From Melittangium boletus DSM 14713 (GTDB taxonomy: Bacteria > Myxococcota > Myxococcia > Myxococcales > Myxococcaceae): a stretch of 64,000 nucleotides of DNA. The notes under the pieces were generated by a model. It saw nothing but the letters and a program-made list of their open reading frames with translations. It did not search any database and was not told the origin of the DNA. The position numbers and the translations under genes are program-made. The stretch spans positions 868,292 to 932,291 of the forward strand of contig NZ_CP022163.1 in NCBI RefSeq assembly GCF_002305855.1, written 5' to 3'. Of the stretch, positions 26,791-35,603 are shown in pieces (the stretch's first letter is position 1; the number at the start of each line of letters is the position of its first letter).

Positions 26791-28011
26791 GTGCTCGCGT
26801 CCTTCTGCCTCATGACCTGGTTGTTGCTTCAATCCGCCCCCGCGCCCCTCTCATTGACCCAGGAGGAGGCGGTCACCCTCGCGCTGGAACGCAGTCCCCG
26901 CCTCCTGTCCGCCCGCGCCGAGGCCCTGTCCGCCCAGGCCCGGCTGGACGGCGCGTCGCTGCTCGCCCAGACCAACCCCGAGTTGCAAGGAGCGGTGGGC
27001 CCTCGGCTGCGCGACGGCGTGAGCAGCCTGGATGTCACGGTGGGCGTGAGCCAGCGGCTCGAACTCTTCGGCCAGCGAGGAGCCCGCCGCGAGGCCGCCG
27101 CGGCGCAGCTCACCGCGAGCGAGGCCCGGCTCGAGACGCTTCGGGTGTCGCTCGCCGCCGAGGTGCGGGGCGCCTTCGCGAGGCTCCTGGCCTCCGAGCA
27201 GGAGTGGTCGCTGGCGGACGAGGGACAACTCCTGGCGGAGCAGGCGCTCCAGGCCGCCGAGGAACGGCAGACGGCCGGGGCCGCTTCGCGCATCGAGGTG
27301 AACACGGCGCGGGTGGAGCTGGGCCGGGCCGCCCATGCCCGGGTGCTCGCGGAGCGGCGGCGGACACTCGCGCGAGGAGAATTGCGCCTGCTCCTGGGCC
27401 TGGAGCCCTCCGAGGCGATGGAGGCCAAGGGGGAGCTGCGGCCCGGGATGACCGACCCCCCGCCGCTCGACGCCCTGGTGGAGCGGGCACTCGCGCGACG
27501 CGCGGACGTGAAGGCCGCGCGCTCCGAGCTGGACGCGGCCCGCGCCGAGGTGGAACTCGCCTCGCGGGAGGCCTGGCCCGGCACGCGGCTGGGCGCCAGC
27601 TACAGCCAGGAAGAGGGCGCGCGCATCGTCCAGGGCACGCTGGGCATCGAGCTGCCCGTCTTCAACCGCAACCAGGCGGCCCGGGGCGTGGGCGCCGCGA
27701 GGCTGACGCAGACGCGCGGTCTGCTCGAGGCCACGGAGCGGCTGGTCCGCACGGAGGTGGGGCTCGCCCTGGAGCGCTACCGGACCGCGCGTGCCGCCGT
27801 GGCCGTCTACAGCGAAGACGTGCTGGAGGCGCTTCAACAGAACCTCGCGCTCGTCAACGAGGCATACCGGGCCGGAAAGGTGGACTTCTTCCAGTTGCTG
27901 CTCATCCGCCGGGACGCGCTCGACGCCCGGCGCGGCTACATCGAGGCCCTCGAGGAGCTTCTGATCGCGGAAGCCCAGCTCACGCGGACGCTCGGGGAGG
28001 GCCAGCCATGA
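26791..28011 (+). CDS. outer-membrane efflux protein of CzcC type (TolC family)
   Basis: This 406-residue protein starts at GTG 26791, with a short N-terminal hydrophobic segment that may serve as the signal. The body has the two tandem TolC/OEP repeats, marked by SLTQEEAVTLALERSPRL at the N-terminal end and ELPVFNRNQAARGVG near residue 290. Long helical coiled-coil stretches (about 45-185 and 240-390) complete the channel architecture. Heavy-metal RND pumps use such a channel to expel ions across the outer membrane. The gene ends in a four-base overlap with the membrane-fusion gene, and the third subunit follows. The cation cannot be told from this subunit. Confidence 0.88.
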   Translation: MLASFCLMTWLLLQSAPAPLSLTQEEAVTLALERSPRLLSARAEALSAQARLDGASLLAQTNPELQGAVGPRLRDGVSSLDVTVGVSQRLELFGQRGARREAAAAQLTASEARLETLRVSLAAEVRGAFARLLASEQEWSLADEGQLLAEQALQAAEERQTAGAASRIEVNTARVELGRAAHARVLAERRRTLARGELRLLLGLEPSEAMEAKGELRPGMTDPPPLDALVERALARRADVKAARSELDAARAEVELASREAWPGTRLGASYSQEEGARIVQGTLGIELPVFNRNQAARGVGAARLTQTRGLLEATERLVRTEVGLALERYRTARAAVAVYSEDVLEALQQNLALVNEAYRAGKVDFFQLLLIRRDALDARRGYIEALEELLIAEAQLTRTLGEGQP

Positions 28012-29219
28012 GCACGCGCGGAGGGCGGTGGCTGGTTCTCGCGGTGCTGGGGCTCGCCCAGGGCTGCACGAAGGAAGACGAACACGGCGCGCGGGAGGCA
28101 CACGCCGAGGCGCGCCCTGACGACGAGGGCGGACACGACGAGCGGCTCGTGCGGCTCGCGCCGGAGGCGGTGCGCTCGGCGGCGCTGAAGACGGAGGAGG
28201 CCCGGCGCAAACCGCTGTCGGTGGGGCTCACGGCTCCCGCGCGGGTGTCCTTCTCCCAGCGAGGCGTGGCCCAGGTGGCCGCCCGGGTGCCGGGACGGCT
28301 CGCCAGCATCGAGGTGAACCTGGGGCAACGGGTGAAGAAGGGCCAGGTGCTCGGCTACCTGGAGAGCCCCGAGCTGGGCCGGGCCCGAGCCGACTACCTC
28401 TCCGCGGCGACCAAGGCCCGGGTGGCCGAGGACAACCACCGCCGGGAGAAGGAGCTGTTCGCCAAGGGCATCACCAGCGAGCGGGAGATGCGCGAGGCGG
28501 AGAGCACCTTCGTGACGGCGCAGGCCGAGCGCAACGCGGCGGATGGACGGCTGCACGCGCTGGGACTGTCCGACGCGGAGATCGCCGCCCTACGGGGCAA
28601 CGAGCACTACAGCTCGCGCTTGTCGGCCATCAGCCCGCTGGACGGCACGGTGGTGGACATCACCGGCATGGTGGGCCAGGCGGTGGAGGCCACCACGACG
28701 CTCTTCACCGTGGGCGACCTGTCCGAGTTGTGGGTACTGCTGGACGTGGCCGAGGTCCAGGTGGCGGCGGTGAAGAATGGCCAGGCCGTGGACATCACCC
28801 TCTCGGCGCTTCCCGGACGGCGCTTCCAGGGCCACGTGGCGTACATCGGGGACATCGTCAACGAGAAGACGCGCACGGTGCACGTGCGCGTGGTGGTGTC
28901 CAACCAGGATGGAGCGCTCAAACCGGGGATGTTCGCCCAGGCGGAGATCGCCACGGGCACCGGCACGGAGGAGACGAACACCCCACGGCTCGTCGTGCCC
29001 CGGGAGGCCGTCCAGCAGGTGAACGGCGAACAGGTCGTCTTCGTCCCCGAGCAACCCGGCGTGTACAGGGCCGTCGACGTGCGCACGGGCGCCAGTTCCG
29101 CGAAGGAGGTGGAGATCGTCTCCGGCATCGAGCCCGGCACCCTCGTCATCACCCAGGGGGCGTTCATCCTCAAGTCCGAGCTCTCGCGCGAGAGCCTGGG
29201 CGCGGGTCATTCCCACTAG
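28008..29219 (+). CDS. RND efflux periplasmic adaptor (membrane-fusion) subunit, CzcB type
   Basis: The ATG at 28008 sits in an ATGA overlap with the CzcC-like gene. The 403-residue product has a lipobox AQGC and a His/Glu-rich N-terminal linker (HGAREAHAEARPDDEGGHDE). A barrel-sandwich lipoyl half (RLASIEVNLGQRVKKGQVLGYLESPELG), a helical hairpin (about 130-185), the second lipoyl half (SAISPLDGTVVDITGMVGQ), and beta-barrel and membrane-proximal domains follow. It ends with HSH. This is the usual MFP layout. It links the inner-membrane RND pump to the outer-membrane channel. The His-rich segments suggest contact with soft metal ions. Confidence 0.92.
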   Translation: MSTRGGRWLVLAVLGLAQGCTKEDEHGAREAHAEARPDDEGGHDERLVRLAPEAVRSAALKTEEARRKPLSVGLTAPARVSFSQRGVAQVAARVPGRLASIEVNLGQRVKKGQVLGYLESPELGRARADYLSAATKARVAEDNHRREKELFAKGITSEREMREAESTFVTAQAERNAADGRLHALGLSDAEIAALRGNEHYSSRLSAISPLDGTVVDITGMVGQAVEATTTLFTVGDLSELWVLLDVAEVQVAAVKNGQAVDITLSALPGRRFQGHVAYIGDIVNEKTRTVHVRVVVSNQDGALKPGMFAQAEIATGTGTEETNTPRLVVPREAVQQVNGEQVVFVPEQPGVYRAVDVRTGASSAKEVEIVSGIEPGTLVITQGAFILKSELSRESLGAGHSH

Positions 29220-29233
29220 GGAGGCGATGGCCC

Positions 29234-32200
29234 ATGTTCGACACCCTCATCGCCTTCTCCATCCGCCACCGCGCCCTCGTCCTCCTGCTGACGGCGCTGC
29301 TCATCGGCCTCGGGCTGAACGCGCTGCGCCAGTTGCCCATCGACGCCGTGCCGGATGTGACCAACGTCCAGGTGCAGATCCTCACCTCGTCGCCGGGCCT
29401 GGGCCCGGTGGAGGTGGAGCGCTTCATCACCGTCCCCGTCGAGTCGGCCCTGGGCGGCCTGCCCGACACCACCGAGGTCCGCTCGCTCTCGCGCTTCGGC
29501 CTGTCCGTGGTCACCGTCGTCTTCAAGGACGGTATGGACATCTACTTCGCTCGCCAGCTCGTCCAGGAGCGCCTGACGTCCGCCCGCGAGAGCATCCCCC
29601 CGGGCTACGGCACTCCGGAATTGGGCCCCCTGTCCTCGGGTCTGGGGGAGATCTACCAGTTCGAGGTGAAGGGCGAGGGCGTCGGCCCCATGGAGCTGCG
29701 CGGGCTCCTCGAGTGGCGGATCTCCCCCCGGCTGCGCTCGGTGCCAGGCGTCGTCGAGGTCAACGCGTTCGGCGGGGAGCTGAAAACCTACGAGGTGCAG
29801 TTGGACCCCGCGAAGCTCGCTGCCTACGGCCTGTCGCTCCAGCGCGTCTTCGAGGCGCTCGAGGAGAACAACGCGAACGCGGGAGGCGCGTCCATCGCGC
29901 GGGGGCCGGAGCAGGTGCTCATCCGAGGCGAGGGCCTGGTGGAGACGCTGGAAGACGTGGCGGACATCGTCCTCGCCACATCACCCCAGGGAGTGCCCGT
30001 GCTCGTGCGCCATGTGGCGGAGGTGCGCTTCGCTCCCCAGGTCCGCCAGGGCGCCGTCACCCGGGACGGACGCGGCGAGGCCGTCACGGGCATCGTGATG
30101 ATGCGCCTGGGCGCCAACTCGCGCGAGGTGGTGGAACGCGTGAAGCAGGCCGTGGAGGCCATCCGCCCCACCCTGCCTCCGGGCGTGACGATCGACACCT
30201 TCTATGACCGCACGGATCTGGTGCGCAAGACGCTCCACACCGTGGCGGGCAACCTCATCGAGGGCGGACTGCTGGTCATCGTCGTGCTCTTCCTGATGCT
30301 CCGCAACCTGCGCGCGGGCCTCATCGTGGCGAGCGCCATTCCCCTGTGCATGCTGTGCGCGTTCATCGGCATGCGGGCCCTGGGCATCTCCGGCAACCTG
30401 ATGAGCCTGGGCGCCATCGACTTCGGCCTCATCGTGGATGGCGCGCTCATCATCGTGGAGAACGCGGTGAGGCACCTCGCCCAGCAAGCCCATGCGCTCG
30501 GGCGGCCCCTGACTCGGGAGGAGCGGGACGCGGCGGTGTACCGCGCGGCGGTGGAGATCCGCGGCGCGGCGGCCTTCGGCGAGGTCATCATCGCCGTGGT
30601 GTACCTGCCCCTGCTCACCCTGAGCGGCGTGGAGGGGAAGATGTTCCACCCCATGGCCATCACCGTGCTGTGCGCGTTGGGGGGAGCCTTCGTCCTCTCG
30701 CTCACGCTGGTGCCCGCGCTCGCCTCGCTGTTCCTGCCCCGCGAGCCCACGGAGCGGGAGAGCGTCATCGTGCACGGAGCGAGACGGCTCTACACCCCGG
30801 CGCTCGCCTGGTGCATGGCTCGACGAAAGGCGGTGGTGGGAATCGCCACGGGCCTGCTGGCCGTGAGTCTGGGGCTGGTACCGATGCTGGGCACGGAGTT
30901 CATCCCCCGGCTGGACGAGGGCGCGCTGGCGCTCCAGGCGATGCGGGTGCCGTCGGTGTCGCTGGAGGAGTCCGTGCGGCAGACGGGCCTCATCGAAACG
31001 GTGCTCAAGCGCTTCCCCGAGGTCATCACGGTCGTCTCGCGCACGGGGCGCGCGGAGATCGCCACGGACCCGATGGGCGTGGAGGTAAGCGACATCTACG
31101 TGATGCTCACGCCCCCCGAGCAGTGGACGACGGCGGATGACAGGGAAGGACTCATCGCCGCGATGCAACGCGCCCTGGAGCGCGAGGTGCCCGGCAATGT
31201 CTTCTCCTATTCGCAGCCCATCGAGCTGCGGGTGAGCGAGCTGCTGTCCGGAGCGCGCTCGGACGTGGCGCTCAAGCTGTATGGCGAGGACATGGAGGAA
31301 CTCAAGCGGACGGGGGATCGGCTCGCGGCGGCGCTGTCGCGGGTGCCGGGCGCCGCGGACGTGAAGGCCGAACAGGTGGCGGGCCTGCCCGTGGCGCGGG
31401 TTCAAATCGACCGGAGGGCGATTGCCCGCTACGGCATCAACGTGCGCCAGGTGCTCGACGCCATCGAGACGCTGGGCGGCAAGGAAGTGGGCACCGTGCT
31501 GGAGGGACAGAAGCGCTACGCCCTCCAGGTGCGCTTCGCCGCCGCCGCGCGGGAGAACGTGGAACAGCTCGAGAGCCTGCCCATCACGAGCCCGACGGGA
31601 CAACTCATTCCCCTGTCCCAGCTCGCGCGGGTGGTGGTGGAGGAGGGCCCGGCCCAGGTGAGCCGGGAAAACCTCCAGCGGCGGCTCACCATCGAGGCCA
31701 ACGTGCGGGGACGAGACCTGGGCGGCTTCGTGCGAGAGGCCCAGGAGGTGGTGGACCGCGAGGTGCGCCTGCCTCCGGGCTACTGGCTGGACTGGGGCGG
31801 TCAGTTCCAGAACCTGGAATCAGCCTCGCGGCGGTTGGCGCTCGTGGTGCCGCTCACCCTCTTCCTCATCCTGGTGCTGCTCTACGGCACGTTCAACGCC
31901 GTGCGCCCGGCGCTGCTCATCTCGCTCAATGTCCCCTTCGCGGTAACGGGAGGGCTGTTCGCGCTGGGCGTGCGAGGCATGCCGCTGTCCATCTCCGCGG
32001 CGGTGGGCTTCATCGCCCTGTTCGGCGTGGCCATGCTCAACGGACTGGTGCTGGTGTCGGCCATCCGCAAGGCGCGGGAGACGGGCCTGTCCCAGGCCGA
32101 GGCCATCCAGGAGGCGGCGCAGGCTCGCCTGCGTCCCGTGCTCACCACGGCGCTGGTGGCCTCGCTGGGATTCCTTCCCATGGCGTTCGCGACCGGCGCG

Positions 32201-32320
32201 GGCGCCGAGGTGCAGAAGCCCCTGGCCACCGTCGTCATCGGCGGCCTGCTCAGCTCCACCCTCCTCACCCTCCTGGTGCTCCCCACCGTCTACCCGTGGT
32301 TCGACCGCGGGCGGCCCTAA
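29234..32320 (+). CDS. heavy-metal efflux RND transporter, CzcA/CusA family
   Basis: The ATG at 29234 has GGGAGGCGA upstream. The 1028-residue product has 12 membrane helices in two RND halves with large periplasmic loops. In TM4 the residues D396, D402 and E409 (DFGLIVDGALIIVEN) match the proton-relay acidic residues D402, D408 and E415 of CzcA, so this is a heavy-metal (HME) rather than drug RND pump. Motifs such as PVESALGGLPDTTEVRS in the first loop and GGQFQNLESASRR in the second agree. It probably exports divalent or monovalent soft cations. It closes the operon and converges on the sigma-factor gene with a four-base overlap of stops. Confidence 0.95.
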   Translation: MFDTLIAFSIRHRALVLLLTALLIGLGLNALRQLPIDAVPDVTNVQVQILTSSPGLGPVEVERFITVPVESALGGLPDTTEVRSLSRFGLSVVTVVFKDGMDIYFARQLVQERLTSARESIPPGYGTPELGPLSSGLGEIYQFEVKGEGVGPMELRGLLEWRISPRLRSVPGVVEVNAFGGELKTYEVQLDPAKLAAYGLSLQRVFEALEENNANAGGASIARGPEQVLIRGEGLVETLEDVADIVLATSPQGVPVLVRHVAEVRFAPQVRQGAVTRDGRGEAVTGIVMMRLGANSREVVERVKQAVEAIRPTLPPGVTIDTFYDRTDLVRKTLHTVAGNLIEGGLLVIVVLFLMLRNLRAGLIVASAIPLCMLCAFIGMRALGISGNLMSLGAIDFGLIVDGALIIVENAVRHLAQQAHALGRPLTREERDAAVYRAAVEIRGAAAFGEVIIAVVYLPLLTLSGVEGKMFHPMAITVLCALGGAFVLSLTLVPALASLFLPREPTERESVIVHGARRLYTPALAWCMARRKAVVGIATGLLAVSLGLVPMLGTEFIPRLDEGALALQAMRVPSVSLEESVRQTGLIETVLKRFPEVITVVSRTGRAEIATDPMGVEVSDIYVMLTPPEQWTTADDREGLIAAMQRALEREVPGNVFSYSQPIELRVSELLSGARSDVALKLYGEDMEELKRTGDRLAAALSRVPGAADVKAEQVAGLPVARVQIDRRAIARYGINVRQVLDAIETLGGKEVGTVLEGQKRYALQVRFAAAARENVEQLESLPITSPTGQLIPLSQLARVVVEEGPAQVSRENLQRRLTIEANVRGRDLGGFVREAQEVVDREVRLPPGYWLDWGGQFQNLESASRRLALVVPLTLFLILVLLYGTFNAVRPALLISLNVPFAVTGGLFALGVRGMPLSISAAVGFIALFGVAMLNGLVLVSAIRKARETGLSQAEAIQEAAQARLRPVLTTALVASLGFLPMAFATGAGAEVQKPLATVVIGGLLSSTLLTLLVLPTVYPWFDRGRP

Positions 32321-33264
32321 GCCAAGGCGGGCAGCCCCGCCAACTTGCGGCTCGCCTGGACCGAGTACACCTCCCGCACCCGTCCGTCCTCCCCGATGTC
32401 CACGCGAAGGACCAGGCTCGCGGGTTTACCAGGAGGGGGCGCGTTCCAGCGGGCCACCAGCGCCGGCAGCCCATTGAGCATCCGCACCTCCAGCGCGTCC
32501 GCCGCACCGCTCAGCGCGTACACCCGCCGATAGAAGAGCGCCACCCGCTTCACGCCCACCACCGGCACCCGCGCCGCGAACGTCTCGCCGCCTCCATCCG
32601 ACAACGCCCGCACGGGCTCGGCCAGCAGCGCCTCGGCCGCCTCCACGTCTCCCGACGCCAACGCTCCCAGGAAGCCCTCCAGCGCCCGCCGGGTCCTCTC
32701 CTGGAGGTCGCGCGTCGGGACACACCGCTCCCGGTCATACGCCGCCATCGCCCCCCGCGCCCGGTGGTGCGTCACCTTCACGTTCGTCTCGCTCAACCGC
32801 AAGCAGTCGGCGACCTCGCGCACCGAATAGTCGAAGACATCGCGCAGGATCAGCACCGCCCGCTGCCGCGGCGTGAGCGCCTCGAGCGCCAGCAAGAACG
32901 CGAAGGTCACGCTCTCCAAGAGCTCGTAGCGGCCCTCCGTCGTTCCGCCTCCCGGCAGGTGCGCCTCCACCGACGCCACCGCCTCCTCCCCCGTCTCCAC
33001 CGGAGAGGGCAGCCAGGGCCCCACGTAGTGCTCCCGCTTGCGCCGCCGGAGCCAATCCCTCGCCAGGTTCATCGCCACGCGCGTGAGCCACGGGCGCAGC
33101 AACTCGGGCCGCTTGGGCGGCTCCTCGAGCGCCCTCGCGAAGGTCTCCTGCACCAGCTCGTCCGCGTCCGCCGCCACCCCCGTCATCCGGTAGCACAGCC
33201 CCCACAGGAACCGCTCGTGCTCCCGCGCCGCGCACACGAGCGCCTCGTGGCCAGGGGAGCTCAT
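32317..33264 (-). CDS. ECF-type sigma factor with SnoaL-like C-terminal domain (SigJ-like)
   Basis: I chose the ATG at 33264 because its ATGA overlaps the stop of the upstream oxidoreductase gene; the open frame runs further upstream inside that gene. The 315-residue protein has sigma-70 region 2 (residues 10-75, with ERFLWGLCYRMTG and DELVQETF) and region 4 (about 130-185, with LTPRQRAVLILRDVF and VREVADCLRLSETNVKVTHHRAR). A SnoaL/NTF2-like domain of about 110 residues follows. This fits the SigJ/ECF41 class, where the C-terminal domain modulates activity instead of an anti-sigma factor. ECF41 sigma factors often sit with small oxidoreductases, and here the partner is a phytoene-desaturase-like enzyme. 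Confidence 0.9.
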   Translation of the reverse strand: MSSPGHEALVCAAREHERFLWGLCYRMTGVAADADELVQETFARALEEPPKRPELLRPWLTRVAMNLARDWLRRRKREHYVGPWLPSPVETGEEAVASVEAHLPGGGTTEGRYELLESVTFAFLLALEALTPRQRAVLILRDVFDYSVREVADCLRLSETNVKVTHHRARGAMAAYDRERCVPTRDLQERTRRALEGFLGALASGDVEAAEALLAEPVRALSDGGGETFAARVPVVGVKRVALFYRRVYALSGAADALEVRMLNGLPALVARWNAPPPGKPASLVLRVDIGEDGRVREVYSVQASRKLAGLPALA

Positions 33265-34553
33265 GCCGCGCGAACCTCCCGGGCCCCCAGCCACGCGAGG
33301 GCCACCGCCTCGGCGCTCGCGAGTGAGGCATCCGTCAACAATCCCTCGGGCCCCACCCAATCCCCCACCACGGCCAGACCTCGCACGTGCTCCACCACCG
33401 GCCGGGGACGCGCCCCGAGGCCCGCCGCCGTCGGCAGCGCGTGCATCACCGTCAGCCCCGGCAGGAAGCGCCTCGTCACCACCTGCATTCTCCAGCCCGG
33501 CTGCAACACGTCGAGAATCCCCTCCAGCTCCAGCTCACTCGCCTCCGTGTCGCGTCCTCCGAGGTACTTCGCCACGTGCACCAGCGCGCCCCCCTCCGGG
33601 GCCAGCCGCGCCCAGGCCGAGTGCACCGACGCATACCACGGCCGATCCACCCCGAACGCCACCAGCGCCTCGGGCCTTGGCAGCCGCGACAGCCCCACCT
33701 CCAGAGAGGCCGCTTTCACCGCGACCGCCCGCGCCGCCCACCCCGCCGCCACCGCGTCCCCCGGCAGCAGCGACGCCACGTCTCCGGGCCCTCCCGCCAC
33801 CACCACCGCCTCGGCCGCCCACTCCGTTCCGTCCGCGAGCCGCACGCCCCGGACCCGCGAGCGCCCGCTCCCCTCCTCCTCCCGAGTCACCGACTCCACC
33901 CGCGCCGAGATCACCCGCTGCACCCCCGCCGCGTCCGCCACCGCCGTCAGCCCGCGCACCAGCTCGATCCAACCGCCATCGAGATAGCGCACCCCCCGCG
34001 CGAGGACGGTCTGGTGCTGCGCCACCGCCGCGTCCGCGCCCATCAACTCCGTGTCCGCGCAGTATGTCGACGCCCGGAAGAGCATCGCCACCAACTCACG
34101 GACCTCCGCCCGCGACACGTTCGCGCGAAGCCACTGCTCCAGGCTGACGCCCACCAGCGTCGAGGCGTCCACACGATTCAAGCCCGCCAGCACGCGGGCG
34201 AACTCCAGCTTGCCCGCCGCGCCCAGCAGGTCCGTCGTCAACAGCGACACGGCTCCCGTGGGCAGCGTGTGCAGCCGGCCTCGCCGCAGCGCGAAGCCGC
34301 CCTCGCCTCGCGGCCCGCGCCCCTTCAACTCCAGTCCCAACCGCGCCAGCACTCGCGCCGCCGCGCCCGCCAGGAAGAGCGCATGCGGCCCCAGGTTGAA
34401 GTGATAGCCCTCCTGGGACGTGGTGTGTGCCCGACCCCCCAGGTGCCTGGCCTTCTCGAACAGCACCACCCGTCGGCCCCCGCGCGCCAGCAGCGCCGCC
34501 ACCGCCAGTCCTCCCAGCCCTCCGCCCACCACCACCACGTCCGTCGCCTTCAT
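33261..34553 (-). CDS. FAD-dependent phytoene-desaturase-like oxidoreductase (amine-oxidase fold)
   Basis: This 430-residue protein begins with the dinucleotide-binding motif VVVGGGLGGLAVAALLARGGR, followed by VVLFEKARHLGGRAHT. The C-terminal FAD contact is GDWVGPEGLLTDASLASAEAVAL. The fold is that of CrtI, monoamine oxidase and protoporphyrinogen oxidase; the length is somewhat shorter than CrtI (about 490-550). It may desaturate or isomerise a carotenoid or other lipid, but the substrate is uncertain. The gene is directly coupled to the downstream ECF41-type sigma factor gene (four-base overlap), a typical ECF41 arrangement in which the sigma factor may drive its own neighbour. Confidence 0.85.
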   Translation of the reverse strand: MKATDVVVVGGGLGGLAVAALLARGGRRVVLFEKARHLGGRAHTTSQEGYHFNLGPHALFLAGAAARVLARLGLELKGRGPRGEGGFALRRGRLHTLPTGAVSLLTTDLLGAAGKLEFARVLAGLNRVDASTLVGVSLEQWLRANVSRAEVRELVAMLFRASTYCADTELMGADAAVAQHQTVLARGVRYLDGGWIELVRGLTAVADAAGVQRVISARVESVTREEEGSGRSRVRGVRLADGTEWAAEAVVVAGGPGDVASLLPGDAVAAGWAARAVAVKAASLEVGLSRLPRPEALVAFGVDRPWYASVHSAWARLAPEGGALVHVAKYLGGRDTEASELELEGILDVLQPGWRMQVVTRRFLPGLTVMHALPTAAGLGARPRPVVEHVRGLAVVGDWVGPEGLLTDASLASAEAVALAWLGAREVRAA

Positions 34554-34603
34554 GATCTCGTATCCTTCCAGGCCCCGTACAGGAGACTCGGAGGAAGCAC
34601 GAA

Positions 34604-35395
34604 ATGGGCTCTCAAAAGGTTACAAGCCGTCTTGGCCAGGCCCGAACCATCCAGGACGAACTGGCGAGTGCGGCGAACCCGGAGAAGGCCGCCTTCTTCC
34701 CGAGGTTCTTCAAGACGGGCCCAGGACAATACGCGGAAGGAGACGTGTTCCTGGGGGTGACGGTGCCCGAGCAGCGGCGCATCGCCCGGCGCCACAAGCA
34801 CCTGCCGCTGGAGCAACTGCGCGTGCTGCTGCGCAGTGAGGTCCACGAGCACCGGCTCACGGGATTCATCATCCTCGTGGAGAAATTCGAGCGGGAGGAC
34901 GCGCTTGGACGCGACCGGCTCTTCGCCTTCTGCCGAGAGCACCTGGCGGGAGTGAACAACTGGGATCTGGTGGATCTGGTGGCGCCCCGGTTGATGGGGG
35001 TGCATCTGCTCGCACACCCCGAGCACAAGTCCTTGCTGGATGAATTCGTGCGCTCGCCCGTGCTGTGGGAGCGGCGCATCGCCATCATGGCGACCTTCGC
35101 GTTCATCCGCGCGGGCGAGTTCTCGGACACGCTGCGACTGGCGGAGGTGCTGCTCCAGGACCCTCACGATCTGATTCACAAGGCCGTGGGCTGGATGCTG
35201 CGCGAAGTGGGTAAGCGGGAACTGGCGAGCGAAGAGGCTTTTCTCGACCGCCACGCCGGGAGGATGCCCCGGACCATGTTGCGCTACGCCATCGAGAAGT
35301 TCCCGCTGGAACGCCGGGAGCACTACATGAAGGCGGCCCCGAGAAGGCCAAAAGGAATCGGGGAGGAGCCGCCCCCGCGGCTCCCCCCCGATTGA
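34604..35395 (+). CDS. DNA alkylation repair glycosylase, AlkD/AlkC-like HEAT protein
   Basis: This 263-residue all-helical protein matches the AlkD family. AlkD-type enzymes remove N3- and N7-alkylated bases from DNA without base flipping. The characteristic segment NNWDLVDLVAP, with Trp and Asp in the DNA cleft, and RRIAIMATFAFIR plus KAVGWMLREVGKR (the second conserved Trp region) are present. The N-terminus starts with MGSQKVTSRLGQ at the ATG at 34604. The length and motif order match Bacillus AlkD (about 237 residues). It is divergent from the oxidoreductase, 50 bases apart. Activity on a specific lesion cannot be read from the sequence. Confidence 0.9.
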   Translation: MGSQKVTSRLGQARTIQDELASAANPEKAAFFPRFFKTGPGQYAEGDVFLGVTVPEQRRIARRHKHLPLEQLRVLLRSEVHEHRLTGFIILVEKFEREDALGRDRLFAFCREHLAGVNNWDLVDLVAPRLMGVHLLAHPEHKSLLDEFVRSPVLWERRIAIMATFAFIRAGEFSDTLRLAEVLLQDPHDLIHKAVGWMLREVGKRELASEEAFLDRHAGRMPRTMLRYAIEKFPLERREHYMKAAPRRPKGIGEEPPPRLPPD

Positions 35396-35603
35396 CCTCA
35401 CTGCTCCCCTGGAACCACTCCCCGACCCGACCCCTACCCGCCCGTCCTACCCCGCCCCGCCCGTCCTGCCCCGACTTCGTGACAGAGAGCTATAGCAGTC
35501 CGCATGCCAATGGCCCTCCGAGGGGAAAGCGCAATGATTTCCATGGGTTGGGGGAAGGAAGGCGCGGGACCTCCCCCCGGAAGCGGTAAGACTTACCGGG
35601 CGG

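Noticed and set aside
35410..35475. Short C-rich tandem-like tract between alkD-like and PI-PLC genes
   Set aside because: It has CCCGAC/CCCGCCCGTCC repeats but no regular period or gene; I treat it as low-complexity intergenic DNA.
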